Shown: piece by piece, positions 1 to 10,059 of the stretch
Numbering within the stretch: position 1 is the stretch's first letter
How the letters are laid out: each line of letters starts with the position of its first letter
Source of the DNA: Picocystis sp. L7
Taxonomy: Eukaryota > Chlorophyta > Picocystophyceae > Picocystales > Picocystaceae
Assembly: GCA_020975725.1 (NCBI GenBank)
Contig: QXJR01000016.1
Coordinates: 574,689-638,688 of the forward strand
Direction: 5' to 3'
DNA: 64,000 nucleotides
Made by a program: the position numbers and the translations under genes
Notes under the pieces: model-generated
The model's database searches: none
What the model saw: the letters and a program-made list of their open reading frames with translations, nothing else
What the model was told of the DNA's origin: nothing

Positions 1-1643
1 GCTGCTTCCACTTTCTCTACATTGACAGACCCCCCATATCCTATGGAGAACAAGACGTTGGTTTTACCCAAGTATGTGCTGTTTTTAAGCGAAGATCCTG
101 CTTCTGAGACCCCAACCACGGTGTATCTACCAACAAGAGGATCCGCCACCCCACGAGGCAAAGGCGCGCCATCCTTTGTGCTGTAATGCACAGAGATCGA
201 AAAATCATCGTACTGCTCTTTCATGGTGAGCGTCTTTTTCAGAGGCAGGATCCTCTTGTCCTGGGAGACCAGGGCCACCCTCTTTGCTTTCGAATCCTTG
301 CTCGCTTCATCCTTCGTTGGGATCTCTTGTTCGAGGAGCAAGTCAAAAGTGGCAATATCTGACATCCCGAACTTTCGCAGCCTAAAAGATGTGCTAATGT
401 TCGCGGCGTGCAATGCAGCACCGAGAACGGCAGCTTCGTCTGCATCCAGGTGTCTATCCAGGCCCTTGGTCACCAGGACCTTTTCCAAGGCTTGTCGGAC
501 CCCAGGGACCCTGGTCCCGCCCCCGAGTAACTCGACTGCCGAAAAATCATCAGGGGTCAGGCCACTCCCATCGATCAACTCCTTCAGCGGCAGGGCTGCT
601 TTTTCGAAAAAATCTCCCGCAAGCTCTTCGAACTTCACGCGGGTAATGGATGTGCGGAAATCTAAGTCATTATGAAGTGACTCGACGTTCAAGGGCGCGT
701 CGGAGTTCGCGCTCAGAATCTCTTTCGTGCGCTTGCATTCGCGCTTCAATTTGGCCATGGCCCGTGGAGATCCTCGAATGTCGGTCCCCGGGTGCAGAGC
801 TTCGAACTCGTCAGCGAAATGGTTCATCAAAACGACATCCAAATCTTCAGCGCCAGTATCGCTGTCCCATTTCACCTGCATGGTTTCGAATTGGCTGTAG
901 GTGTTATTTTTGTAGCCTTCCTTCACCACAAAGGAAGAGAACTTGACATGGGCGACTTCGACGCTGTTGGCTCCCATATCATACAGCACAACATGTTCCG
1001 TTTTGTTGGTGAAGTCCTTCTCGATACCGTACTGAAGCGCCGCAGCGGCATAAGAGTTGATGAGAGCCAGCGTGTTGAGTCCTGCCAGATTGGCTGCATC
1101 CAGCAGTGCAGCTCTCTGGCTTTGTCCGAACCAGGCGGGCACAGTCAAGACCACGTCGGATACCTTGCTTTCGAGTTGTGCTTCTCCGATTCCCTTGGCA
1201 TACTCCAGGATCATCGCCACCAGTTCTTCAGCTGCGTATTCTTCTCCTTGTCCCATTTGGAACCGGACGGTGCCTCTCTCCGGATCTTGTACAAATTGGA
1301 TGGGCAGATACCTTTCTTTCCAGAGGCTGTTTCGCAGCTCGTGGCTGTCTTGGTAGAGCACCCCCAGTAGGTCCCTTGCATAGGGCACGATCCGATCCGG
1401 ATACAGTCCTGCTTTGACGGCCGCTGGTTCCCCGATGAGTCTTTCGCCTTGGCTGAATCCCACGAGCGCGGGTGTTTTCCTTTTGGACATTTCGTTGGTG
1501 ACCACCCCCACCGATCGTGGCGCAATGGCAGCCACTTTGAGCGATTCGCTTCCGAGATCGATGGAGAGCAGTTTGGCTCCACCGTAGACCACCAGATTTC
1601 CCACCACCACCATCCACGCCATCAGGTTTCGCATGGCGATCAT
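1..1643 (-). CDS. HYOU1/GRP170-like ER Hsp70 (3' part beyond window)
   Basis: The minus-strand frame is open from an ATG at 1643 to the window edge, giving 547 codons. The N-terminus (MIAMRNLMAWMVVVGNLVVY) is hydrophobic and reads as a signal peptide. It is followed by the Hsp70 phosphate motif SIDLGSESLKVA, a second nucleotide-binding motif YDMGANSVDVAHV and the adenosine motif LLGGGTRVPGVRQAL. The signal peptide and the long spacing after the ATPase domain fit the large ER-lumenal Hsp110/GRP170 class (HYOU1/Lhs1), which acts as nucleotide-exchange factor for BiP; that class is usually about 900-1000 residues, so the substrate-binding part lies to the left. No intron is needed in the visible part. 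It is divergent from the SAND/ARID gene. Assignment to the Hsp70 superfamily is firm; the GRP170 subclass is probable. Confidence 0.88.
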   Translation of the reverse strand, partial: MIAMRNLMAWMVVVGNLVVYGGAKLLSIDLGSESLKVAAIAPRSVGVVTNEMSKRKTPALVGFSQGERLIGEPAAVKAGLYPDRIVPYARDLLGVLYQDSHELRNSLWKERYLPIQFVQDPERGTVRFQMGQGEEYAAEELVAMILEYAKGIGEAQLESKVSDVVLTVPAWFGQSQRAALLDAANLAGLNTLALINSYAAAALQYGIEKDFTNKTEHVVLYDMGANSVEVAHVKFSSFVVKEGYKNNTYSQFETMQVKWDSDTGAEDLDVVLMNHFADEFEALHPGTDIRGSPRAMAKLKRECKRTKEILSANSDAPLNVESLHNDLDFRTSITRVKFEELAGDFFEKAALPLKELIDGSGLTPDDFSAVELLGGGTRVPGVRQALEKVLVTKGLDRHLDADEAAVLGAALHAANISTSFRLRKFGMSDIATFDLLLEQEIPTKDEASKDSKAKRVALVSQDKRILPLKKTLTMKEQYDDFSISVHYSTKDGAPLPRGVADPLVGRYTVVGVSEAGSSLKNSTYLGKTNVLFSIGYGGSVNVEKVEA

Positions 1644-2945
1644 GCTTGATCCTTCGTCTCCGATCTGGATCGTGTCCGTGATGCCCGTTGGGTGCGTTCG
1701 ATCGGTTCACCCTGGCTCCATCCACCGGTGCGGTCTCGATCCAGGCGAGTCCGGGTCCTATCGGGGTGGAGGGATCCCATCGACCCAGGAAGACAGACCA
1801 ATCCACCCCCCTCGCGTCCCCATTGTCAACGAAGGAAGGGAAAGGAAAAGAAAGGAAGGGGAAACGGGGACGGCCTCGTTCGAGAAGGTTCCACCCGGGC
1901 GTAAACAAGACAAGGTGGGAGATCGAAAACTTGGATCCATCCCAACCGAACACCCCTGTCCATGTACCGTGCACCGAAAACGAAACGGATTCGACGTGGC
2001 GGGAAACGTCGGGCCAAAGCACCTGCCATGTCTTGGACAAAGCGTAGGCGAAGTCGGACCGAAAAAATGCCATGCAGATGGCGGAATTTTATCCTAGGCG
2101 CGTGCGATCGAGCAACGAGCCCCAGTGTGATTCTTCGCCTCTTCTTGCGTATACGCCACCTCATGCAAACGATTCCTTGCGACGCCAAGTCCAGCCTTCC
2201 GTCTCCAACGCACTCATCGCGGGAGTGAAGCAAGATGTGTCGAGGTCGGTGATTGCAGACAAGCGCGGAGTGTAGCATGCACGCCAAGGCAACGAAAGGT
2301 ATTTGAATTACCTCCGCGAGGGGGAGACGGCAACATCTCGTGCTCCCGTCTCGTGGAGGAGGCCTCGTCGCATGGCAAGATGATGCTACCTCCCTTTTCC
2401 ACGATCGATTTCGAGCTTTTGCATTGTGAGTGCCGAGGAGCGGCCATCTAATCGCCCCCCGACTATCAACGACATCTTTCACAACGAGAAGGGAGACCGT
2501 CCTCGAGCCAAACTCCTCTCGATACATCGAAGCACCTTGCATCCTTCGTGGATGGTTTTCGCGCGAGCATGGAGGAACGAGGAACATACGCTTCATGCAC
2601 ATCCCTCGGGGTCCCGGGCAAAGCGACTCCTCCCGTACCGTGTTTGAGCGATCCTCGATCACAACTTTGCGTTCCCTTCTTTCCTTGCCATCTCGCCCAC
2701 ACCTGCGCCGTGTTGGAAGCGGATGCGATTCATCCGACCGAAGCATCCTTACGCGTGCGTGAGGTTGCACGAGACACGCCCGTTATCAACCGGGCGTGGA
2801 ATCGATCCAACCCTGGTACGCCAAGTCCACCTTCCCATCGGTGTGGTTTGGGTTCGTTCCCCCGGGGTTGGAGGCACCCATCCCCCCAGCAGGGTGGAAA
2901 GACCGCCTCCAGAGGCCCAGGGGGACGGGAGTGGTGCACGTTCCC
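1644..2945. other. Divergent intergenic region
   Basis: This is about 1.3 kb between the HYOU1-like gene and the SAND/ARID gene. It is GC-rich with many GATCC and GGATCC words, and chance open frames occur on both strands. I see no recognisable coding domain. It must hold both promoters and possibly 5' exons of the SAND/ARID gene. Confidence 0.5.
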
Positions 2946-4538
2946 ATGTCGGAGGACCGTTCACACCAACCTGTACGCGATGGGAAGGGGGAAGAGAAAG
3001 AGACGGGAAACGCAGCACCCACGTCCGAACGCGTACAGGTGTGGTGCAACGGATACCAAGGATGGCTGGAACTCAACACCCTGATGGTGCACCACGGCGA
3101 GCAGACCATGGCCCCCACGGCGTTCGAACGATACTGTGGGAAAGGTGCGTCCAAGAAGTGGAGGACGTCGGTCTGGAAAATAGACCAACACGGAAACCGC
3201 GAACAGACCATTGGATCGTACCTCATCCAAAGAGGCCTTCACGTGACAATCGCAACCAGGAGATCCAAAGGAGCGAAACTCAAACGGAAACCCATCCATA
3301 CGAATGTGGATGCGCAGGATCCGTTCGCCTGGGAGGAAATACCCGAACATCAAACACCTGAACCACTGCCGCCGATGGAAGCCGGAAGGGAACCCCCCAT
3401 CCTCAAATTCAATCTGAAAGGCATGTCCGGTCCAGATCTGGCAAAGATTGCGGCCCATACCCAGAGGGAAGACCCGAATCAAAACGTGCTTGATGTGCCC
3501 CCACCGGTGCTCCGAAATAACTTGCCCAAGCCAGAAGATGTGGACGTCTTCTCCAAACCAGGGGTTTCCAAAGTCTACGCGCTCGGCCATTCGAAGTCCG
3601 ACAACATGGAAAAAAGAGCCGTACAGCAAGGTATCCTCGCAGACTCTCAAGAGGCATATCAAGCAATCTACGAGCACATCTTTGGCAAAGCCGAAGCCCC
3701 CTGGGATGTGATCAACCATGGAATAGTACCCAAGTTATTCAACAAAGACTTGGACCTGCAAATGCTGTTTCTTGCCGTGCAGGAAGAAGGAGGCTATGAC
3801 GTGGTAACTTTGAACAACCTATGGAGCACAATCGCTATGACAATCGGATGCCAGGAGCAGGCTGCTACATCGGCGGTGGTATTGGAGGGTTTGTACAGAA
3901 AGTACCTGCTTGCCTTTCAAAAAAGATGGGAAGAGGAACAAGGAGGTGAAGAAGAGGATGCCGCGGACGAGGATGATGCAAGTGAAGGCAATGCAGTTGG
4001 AGAGAACCTAGGGGAGCAAACGGGTCTGCATCCAGAAATGCAACAACCATCAACCTCAATGGACGTGGGAACAGATGTGGATGGGGAGGTTCGATGCAGG
4101 AGGGCTTCAGTATCTGAAACGCGAGCGGGCAGCACTAGCTCGGAAGAGGATGGTGCAAGTACCCCGAGCGGTGAACTTGGGGGCAGGCACAGCACAGCAG
4201 AGGGCAAACCGCGTCTCGAGCACGGTGGCAAGGCCGTGGAGAATGGGATGGGATTCCTGAAAGGGAAGATTGGGATGAAAACGCCTATTTTCACCGAGGA
4301 AGGAACAAGCGATGGCGATTCACGGGAAGAAGAAGCACCAGAGGTTCACGCAATGGTAGATGGGAAAACACAGGTGATCCCTTCCGTTTGTCAACAGGAC
4401 GACGAAGGGAGAACGGTTCAGGGCACGAGAAACGGTGATAGCACGGATGTCCATCATACCGTGGGTACTACATTTCCTGCTCAGGAAATTATTGTGGTTG
4501 ACTGCGACAGCGACAGCGATGTGGCTGCGTTCTTCTGA
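2946..4538 (+). CDS. SAND and ARID domain DNA-binding protein
   Basis: This is a 530-residue frame from the first in-frame ATG; the frame extends upstream without an ATG, so a 5' exon may be missing. Residues about 30-100 carry a SAND-like core: the stretch MAPTAFERYCGKGASKKWRT corresponds to the MTP-FE---G--SKNWK signature of SAND domains, followed by a TIGSYL--RGL helix. Residues about 245-330 match ARID/BRIGHT: LQMLFLAVQEEGGYDVVTLN, then the conserved LW, and LYRKYLLAF at the end. The C-terminal 150 residues are acidic, low in complexity and probably disordered. SAND and ARID are both DNA-binding modules of chromatin regulators, so a nuclear transcription or chromatin role is inferred. It converges on GNA1 with a 69-bp gap. 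Confidence 0.8.
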   Translation: MSEDRSHQPVRDGKGEEKETGNAAPTSERVQVWCNGYQGWLELNTLMVHHGEQTMAPTAFERYCGKGASKKWRTSVWKIDQHGNREQTIGSYLIQRGLHVTIATRRSKGAKLKRKPIHTNVDAQDPFAWEEIPEHQTPEPLPPMEAGREPPILKFNLKGMSGPDLAKIAAHTQREDPNQNVLDVPPPVLRNNLPKPEDVDVFSKPGVSKVYALGHSKSDNMEKRAVQQGILADSQEAYQAIYEHIFGKAEAPWDVINHGIVPKLFNKDLDLQMLFLAVQEEGGYDVVTLNNLWSTIAMTIGCQEQAATSAVVLEGLYRKYLLAFQKRWEEEQGGEEEDAADEDDASEGNAVGENLGEQTGLHPEMQQPSTSMDVGTDVDGEVRCRRASVSETRAGSTSSEEDGASTPSGELGGRHSTAEGKPRLEHGGKAVENGMGFLKGKIGMKTPIFTEEGTSDGDSREEEAPEVHAMVDGKTQVIPSVCQQDDEGRTVQGTRNGDSTDVHHTVGTTFPAQEIIVVDCDSDSDVAAFF

Positions 4539-4607
4539 GCACTGCCTTCTCAACGCATTGACCATGGAATCTTGCCGATCACGGCCGTTTCCGTGGCTTG
4601 TGCGATG

Positions 4608-5045
4608 TCAGAAATAATAGGCCATCTGCACCTCTTTTTTTCGAAACCCGCACTTTTCGTAGAACCTTGCGTTTGTCTCCGCACAGTCCAGTATGACTTT
4701 GTAGCACCCTCGTCTTTCGGCGTATTGGAGGAGGTCTTGGACGATCCACTTTCCCAGTTGTTTTCCCCTGGCCTGTTGGTCTACGACGACGTCTTCAACG
4801 TGTGCGACGCATCCGCATTCTCGTATGAATTTTTTTTCGATCAGTGCGGTTCCGGTGGCGATCACTTTGTCTTGGTTTGGATCGACGATCACCACGACTC
4901 TCTGGTTTCCATCTCGTTCCATGTCCAGGTATCTCTTTCGGAATGCGTTTCGATCCACCTGTCCGACGAGGGTGAGTTGTCCCAGCAGTTCCAAGAACCC
5001 ACGATCGTAATCTTCCAGTTGGAGGGTCCTGACGTTCCATTCCAT
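4608..5045 (-). CDS. GNA1: Glucosamine-6-phosphate N-acetyltransferase
   Basis: This is a complete 145-aa single-exon protein, close to the usual 150-185 aa of GNA1. It shows the GNAT fold signatures of this family: VRTLQLEDYDRGFLELLGQL at the start, KFIRECGCVAHVEDVVV in the middle, the acetyl-CoA pyrophosphate loop as RGKQLGKWIV, then GCYKVILDCAETNARFYEKC and a terminal FYEKCGF. The enzyme transfers acetyl from acetyl-CoA to glucosamine-6-phosphate, the second step of UDP-GlcNAc synthesis in the cytosol, feeding N-glycosylation and any glucosamine-containing wall. It is divergent from the 37-aa/395-aa pair, with 250 bp between the starts. The start was chosen because MEWNVRTL matches where the family begins. 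Confidence 0.95.
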   Translation of the reverse strand: MEWNVRTLQLEDYDRGFLELLGQLTLVGQVDRNAFRKRYLDMERDGNQRVVVIVDPNQDKVIATGTALIEKKFIRECGCVAHVEDVVVDQQARGKQLGKWIVQDLLQYAERRGCYKVILDCAETNARFYEKCGFRKKEVQMAYYF

Positions 5046-5295
5046 GGTGGTCTGTGGTGCGTCCTACCCTTTTCCTGTCGTCGATTGGACGGGGCTGGAT
5101 CGTTCCCTTCCACCCCACCCCACCCGTCCCAGTCTTTCCTTTCGTTGGGGATGGAGATGGACACGGATCGGGGGATCCATTGTTGACCGAACTTTCCCAT
5201 CCACGGGTGGGAGTGACCCACCCTGGATCCATCCCTTTGGGGAAGGGCACGAGATCCGAGATCAGACCCGATCCAACCCCAACGACGTCGGTCGC

Positions 5296-5409
5296 ATGGA
5301 AGGGACAGAAGCCACAGGGCGCGAACTGCTCGTCAGCGGATTGCTGCTGATCGTTGCACTCGCCATCTACACCAAAACCGTGCTGCGACCCAAGCTGCAA
5401 GGGACATGA
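5296..5409 (+). CDS. 37-aa single-span membrane peptide, overlaps next gene
   Basis: The ATG at 5296 opens a 37-codon frame: an acidic N-terminus (MEGTEATGRE), one hydrophobic span (LLVSGLLLIVALAIY) and a basic tail (TKTVLRPKLQGT). Its TGA overlaps the ATG of the next gene as ATGA at 5406-5409. The shape is that of a small tail-anchored or membrane-complex subunit, but I do not recognise the family; OST4 was considered and does not fit. The overlap suggests either a bicistronic mRNA or a regulatory upstream reading frame for the 395-aa protein. Confidence 0.5.
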   Translation: MEGTEATGRELLVSGLLLIVALAIYTKTVLRPKLQGT

Positions 5410-6593
5410 TTCCAAACAACCACGATCGAGAAGAGAACGCAGGACAAGAGGAAGACAAGAACCCCAACCCAGACAGAGTCGAACGACAACAAGAGGTGGA
5501 AAGGACGCAACCGGCACACAACGAAAGAAGAGCAGAGACCGGACTCGATGCCCTGATCAGGAGGGAGTGGATCGCCAAACACGTCACCAAAGTGCTGCGA
5601 AAAGCAGCCGGTACGACGAGGACGGAACAGAGGAAAGACATGTGTGCCGCCCTGTTCTCCGACCTCGTCGGAGAAGTGCAGGATCCGAACGCAGATGCCG
5701 ACCGAGAAGACAAGAGGAGGAATGGAAGGCGTAAGACGCTGTGCTTCTACGAAATGCTCGCACCGTACTACGAAACACTCGACACCAAGGACGTGGACGA
5801 ACTGCTCCAGTGCTTCCACCAGCTCTGGAGCTCGCCGCACATCCCGTCCATCTTCACGCTCCTCTTGCATCGGTGGCTGTTCAGCGAAGCGGTGGATCGA
5901 TCGCAGCTGCTCAAGTACGCCAACGTCGTGGCGGATGGGGCCAAACCACTGCGTAGATGGGACGTTCGACGCGGAGAAACGAGGTTCAAACCAATCTTCC
6001 TGTACCTCACCTACGAGGTTACCCTCAATCCGAAGAAAATCGATTCCGTCACCGAAGACGTCTGTCGGGTGCTGGTGCGATACGTGGTCCAGAGCTTCCT
6101 CTTCTACGAAACCCGACAGAAGCTGCCGGACCTGCTGGAGAGGCTGCCCAACGTCATCAAAGGGGTGAATCCGTTGGAACTGTTCATGTTGGAAAATTCC
6201 AAGGAGTTGGAGCAAATATCCGTGGAGAGTGCCTTGCTGAGGTACCTGGAAGGCCTGGAAACGATGGCGAGTCTACCGGGTTGGAACCACATGGGAAAGG
6301 TCTCCAAAGCCAGGCTCCAAAGTACGATCCACAGCCTGACATCTCCGGGCGGACCGCGATACCCACCGCGCTCGGTACGGCACGCGGCCATTCACACGCT
6401 TGACGTGCTCTATCCGCAGGGAAGGCATGCAAGGCGCATGGTCATTTATATTTCTAGGCTCATGCACCCGTTGTTCTGGCCGCAGTCCATGGCGTATCAT
6501 CTGAGCCGATGGTTGGGCTTGGCATGGTTAGGGGCGATGCTGCAACAAGCATACGCCAAAGCCAAGGGAAGGCTTCGTATGAGGAGAGCTTGA
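5406..6593 (+). CDS. Hypothetical protein, 395 aa, helical
   Basis: This is an uninterrupted 395-codon frame with coding-like composition. The first 60 residues are charged and low complexity (many E, N, Q, R). From about residue 85 the protein becomes a typical helical soluble domain with motifs such as CFYEMLAPYYETLD, DELLQCFHQLW, IFLYLTYEVTLNPKKID and YVVQSFLFYETRQKLPDLLE. The last 45 residues include a more hydrophobic stretch (HPLFWPQSMAYHLSRWLGLA) that could be a membrane anchor, followed by a basic end. I do not recognise a named family. Its start overlaps the stop of the 37-aa frame, and an AATAAA lies 19 bp after the stop. Confidence 0.75.
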   Translation: MIPNNHDREENAGQEEDKNPNPDRVERQQEVERTQPAHNERRAETGLDALIRREWIAKHVTKVLRKAAGTTRTEQRKDMCAALFSDLVGEVQDPNADADREDKRRNGRRKTLCFYEMLAPYYETLDTKDVDELLQCFHQLWSSPHIPSIFTLLLHRWLFSEAVDRSQLLKYANVVADGAKPLRRWDVRRGETRFKPIFLYLTYEVTLNPKKIDSVTEDVCRVLVRYVVQSFLFYETRQKLPDLLERLPNVIKGVNPLELFMLENSKELEQISVESALLRYLEGLETMASLPGWNHMGKVSKARLQSTIHSLTSPGGPRYPPRSVRHAAIHTLDVLYPQGRHARRMVIYISRLMHPLFWPQSMAYHLSRWLGLAWLGAMLQQAYAKAKGRLRMRRA

Positions 6594-6611
6594 GGCATCT
6601 GGTCGGTTTTG

Positions 6612-6617
6612 AATAAA
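6612..6617 (+). terminator. AATAAA polyadenylation signal
   Basis: A canonical AATAAA hexamer lies 19 bp past the stop of the 395-aa gene and is followed by GT-rich sequence (tgtttg). The position fits a short 3' UTR in this compact arm. Confidence 0.55.
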
Positions 6618-6754
6618 TGTTTGCTCAGGCAGTTGTCCAAGCAAGGATTGCGTCCGCCGCACATCAAGGAACACGATTCACCTCCAAGCGCCCCATCTCC
6701 TTGCCTCAACGTCCAGACGATGCCCAGGGCTTCCAAGGCTACTTCACGGGCACA

Positions 6755-7246
6755 TCAGGTCTTCGGAAGCAACTTTCTGGGTTCGGGAAAGCTGAAGAGC
6801 GGTGCAATGAGATTGAAGAAGAAGCGAGAGGCGTCCTTCAACAAATTCATCGACACAGCACACAGCAAGAGCACGCCAATAGCAGCTAGCTTCACCTTCC
6901 AGGTACAGAGGGCCCGAAACGAGCCGTCTGGATTGTACACGATAGTGCTACGAAGCAACAAAAGCGACTCCAAGATACAATACAAGATCACCCTTGCTCC
7001 GAATGCGATCGCGGATGTGGCCGCAAAGGCGAGGGCGGTGGGTACGGCGTTCGTGATCGCCGCTTCCAGTGCGACGGCTACCCGAACCGCCGGCTTCACC
7101 CTCGGCTTCCCTTCCGCGCCGGCGCTCGACGCATGCATGCACGTCTTCCTTCTTTCCAGTCTACGCCTTCCAGCCTCGGGAAACCTTCCTCTCTCCCTCC
7201 TGCATCGGATACCGCGTCCCCGCAGCGTCGAACACGCGGTGCGCAT
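6755..7246 (-). CDS. Putative organelle-targeted membrane protein, 163 aa
   Basis: This is a complete minus-strand frame. The first about 55 residues are Arg-, Ala- and Ser-rich with almost no acidic residues (MRTACSTLRGRGIRCRRERG), like a plastid or mitochondrial presequence. Two hydrophobic regions follow: residues about 58-95 (ALEAAITNAVPTALAFAATS and onward), possibly a hairpin, and about 115-155 (KLAAIGVLLLCAVSMNLLKD). The family is not recognised. It converges with the 395-aa gene with about 160 bp between the stops. The opposite-strand frames here have no domain features, so the minus strand was preferred. Confidence 0.55.
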   Translation of the reverse strand: MRTACSTLRGRGIRCRRERGRFPEAGRRRLERRKTCMHASSAGAEGKPRVKPAVRVAVALEAAITNAVPTALAFAATSAIAFGARVILYCILESLLLLRSTIVYNPDGSFRALCTWKVKLAAIGVLLLCAVSMNLLKDASRFFFNLIAPLFSFPEPRKLLPKT

Positions 7247-9020
7247 GGAACCGACCTTCGTCGTCGACGATTGGATTGGTCTACGTTCCCAAGACCCACT
7301 CCCACGATGTACCCTTTCACGTGCGTGAATGAGCGATGGGATTCAAGGTAATCACCCTGCGCGTCAGATGCTGCCAGGGATCAACGATGCCAAACTTCCA
7401 CGCAATTCAAGGGCGATGACTGAAATTACATATCGAGTAAACCTTCCAAGCCAAGTCAAGATGGTTTGTGCCAGGTACGAACGAGCAATCCCCGATGGTT
7501 CACACGAAGCGCAATGCCTTTGTAACGTCAATCGCGCCAACGCTCTTCAAAGTGGGCAACGAAGAATGGTCTCTTCATGAGAGATGGCGTGCGGATTGCA
7601 CTGTCCATAGCACCGTCATTCACGCGTCGCACGATAGAAAATGCTATTCGGAGGGAAAAGAACAACTAGTGGACACTACGCACAACGTGTACCACGTCCG
7701 CGTAGTCCAACATTGCCGGGGTGGTAAGATGATTGGAACGTTGGAACGCGATAAAACGCGATTCGACAATGGGGAGGCTTCTGGTGAACGTCTTCATATG
7801 ATTTTATGGAGCTGCATATGATCCGTTTGTTGAGCGTTGCACAAGCGGAAAGAAGTAAGCCTCAAATTCCTCCGATCGTGCATGATTTCGAGTTTTCACG
7901 TGTATCTTTCATTGACATCAGACAATTGGAAGACATAGAAACACAATTTGAAAGTCCAATCGCAACTCCATAAGACAGGGCTACTGCAAAATGTTCGAGT
8001 CGTTGCCGCCTCAACCGTGTGTCGGGTGGAGCGTTTAAACGAAAGATATGCGTCTCTTGCTTGCAAGGTTCAAACACTTGCAGCGTCTCACGTAGCTATG
8101 GACACTAGCGTGTAGCCAAACGTAGCGCATGACGTCTACTTCGAAAAGGTGGGATGTGCCGAGCACTTGCACGGTCGCATGGCCATTTTTGTGTGGATCT
8201 GGTGCGGTATTGCGCAAAATGTCGAATCAACATTCATTGCAATTCGACTGTAAAAGGTCCATGATGCTTAGAATGGCACCGGGCGCGCTATTTCTTGAAA
8301 CGATGGAGGCAAGTTCAAGAAATCCAAGTTTCAACTAGATATCTGGCGAAAGCCATGGAGAAGACCTTGGAATTGTTTCCAAAGGCTTGCATCTGCGTTG
8401 AAGGCTTTAGATAAAGAGAAGCTAATGCTGATTTGCGACCATTGCGATGGAAGCACGAATGTCATGATTTGCATCAAGCAATGACTTCCATGTTGACGAA
8501 TTGCATCCCCTTGATTGTCGTTGATGTAAAAGGCATAAGAAGCAACGTGCGGTGTAGTTACAAGCCTATCTATACGCTCCCTTGGGCGAAGGACTTTGTT
8601 TACGCAAGCTTTCAATGTAGGATGGACTGGCAATTTTCGTGAGTGTATCCGTGGTGCTGATTCGCGAGTTGCTTTCGTTCCCGAAGACCATCTCGGGACT
8701 AACCCACGACCCTCATGCAATCTTGCAACTGGCCTGTGCTTGGACGCGGCATCGAAGCTCACCACGAGATCGCCTGGTTCCCCCGAGATTCCCGATATCC
8801 GTTGGACACGATCTGTTTGGCTTGGATGGGTTCCGCTCACTTTGATCCAATGCACGGTTCAGCCCGACCGACACGACGCCAGGCTTCTATGGGACTTGGG
8901 ATGGAATCCCTTTCTGGTCGATTCTCCCAACCTGGCATAGCTAACCGGTGATTGGCTTCTCCTTGAACCTGTTCCAGTGGTCGTGGGAGGCGAACTTCGG
9001 ACCCGTCCACAACATCTCCA
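7247..9020. other. Long intergenic region, no gene seen
   Basis: This stretch of about 1.8 kb has lower GC than its surroundings. Only short, unsupported frames occur on both strands, none with a recognisable domain. No tRNA-like box A/box B pair was found by eye. It should contain the promoters of the two flanking divergent genes. Confidence 0.45.
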
Positions 9021-9980
9021 ATGGACGTGTGGGCGATTCAACGGTTCCCTGCTCGTGGACATTCTAGGAAGGGATCCAAGACAGGATGGATGGCTAGAGG
9101 TGGTGGGAATAGGATCGGAAGAACCGCCGCGAAATCGGACGTGGTCCTGGCCAAAGGGACGCGTGTCGACTTCACCACCACTCCAGGCAGGGTTGGACAC
9201 GTCCTTACCGGGAAGAACAAGCTAGAAGCACAACCGTTGTTGGCCAAAAACCTGGCAGACGATTCGGTCTATCTCTTCTTCAAGTGCTGGCCACCCGTGC
9301 TGGCTGCTGCAAGTGGCATCGCCGTTCTCAACAACGGAGCCAAACTAGCACTCGTGCTGGGGCTGTTGAAGCTGGGTGCTCCCTTGAATGTCAGCACCAA
9401 AGAAGCAATCAGTACAGCAGCAGCTCTGTGTGGTTTCCTTGCAAATTTGGGGATTATCGTTGTAGGGTACGCGTTCAGCGTTTGGGCCAATGTAGCAACT
9501 GTCCTCGTGTGCAGGTCGCTGGAAAACAAGGAAGGACGCAGGGCATGGGCAGCCATAGGATCTGCCTTGCACGGCCCTTTGCTTATGTCCACCATCCAGA
9601 CAGAGTTTCAGGCCGCCTTTTCGAAACTCAAGTTTACGGCAAAGCTCGTCTTGCCTGGTATCCTTAGGTCAATCGATTTGGCGTTGACGGTTCCGGTGGT
9701 TGTGTGTGAAGGTCTGCATGGAGTCGATGCGTTGGATAGGTCTGTGGCGCTCATGCGAGGGCATCGACGATCATTTGTGACAGCGGTGGCCATTGTTCTA
9801 GCCCTGTTCACTCTTCCTTTCTACATCGCGGACCTACTCTTCTTTTCAGAGGGACTGGAAATGGGCCTAGGTAATGTCCTTTTTCAGTTCCTTGGGGGAA
9901 TCGTTCCTTCCCTTGCTTTGCAGGTCCTCGCTTTCCATACCTACAGCTGTTTGTGCACCAGACCCGTTGGTGCAACTTAG
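9021..9980 (+). CDS. Multi-pass membrane protein, 319 aa
   Basis: This is a complete frame with about five hydrophobic segments from residue 85 onward (for example VLAAASGIAVLNNGAKLALV, ALCGFLANLGIIVVGYAFSV, FVTAVAIVLALFTLPFYIAD). Near residue 230 it has a loop VVVCEGLHGVDALDRSVALM followed by RGHRRSF. This resembles the E-G-ALxRS--L--G loop of GPDPase-type membrane domains and related eukaryotic membrane proteins, but the match is weak. The first about 70 residues are basic and could be a targeting sequence or partly non-coding, so the start is uncertain. It is convergent with calreticulin, with only 79 bp between the stops. Confidence 0.65.
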   Translation: MDVWAIQRFPARGHSRKGSKTGWMARGGGNRIGRTAAKSDVVLAKGTRVDFTTTPGRVGHVLTGKNKLEAQPLLAKNLADDSVYLFFKCWPPVLAAASGIAVLNNGAKLALVLGLLKLGAPLNVSTKEAISTAAALCGFLANLGIIVVGYAFSVWANVATVLVCRSLENKEGRRAWAAIGSALHGPLLMSTIQTEFQAAFSKLKFTAKLVLPGILRSIDLALTVPVVVCEGLHGVDALDRSVALMRGHRRSFVTAVAIVLALFTLPFYIADLLFFSEGLEMGLGNVLFQFLGGIVPSLALQVLAFHTYSCLCTRPVGAT

Positions 9981-10022
9981 AGTGGAGCAGCGTACCAAAT
10001 GCAAGGAGAGTGAAAGAGCAAG

Positions 10023-10028
10023 AATAAA
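10023..10028 (+). terminator. AATAAA polyadenylation signal
   Basis: AATAAA lies 43 bp after the membrane-protein stop. Cleavage downstream of it would fall at or near the calreticulin stop codon at 10060, so the two convergent transcripts probably overlap at their 3' ends. Confidence 0.5.
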
Positions 10029-10059
10029 ATCGAATTCTGTCTTTTTTGGTTTGAATGAA

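Noticed and set aside
5296-5409. 37-aa peptide as OST4 oligosaccharyltransferase subunit
   Set aside because: Length and single span fit, but the residues around and within the span do not match the OST4 pattern.
8331-8855. 174-codon minus-strand frame in the 7.2-9.0 kb gap
   Set aside because: No domain or composition typical of the neighbouring genes; considered chance.
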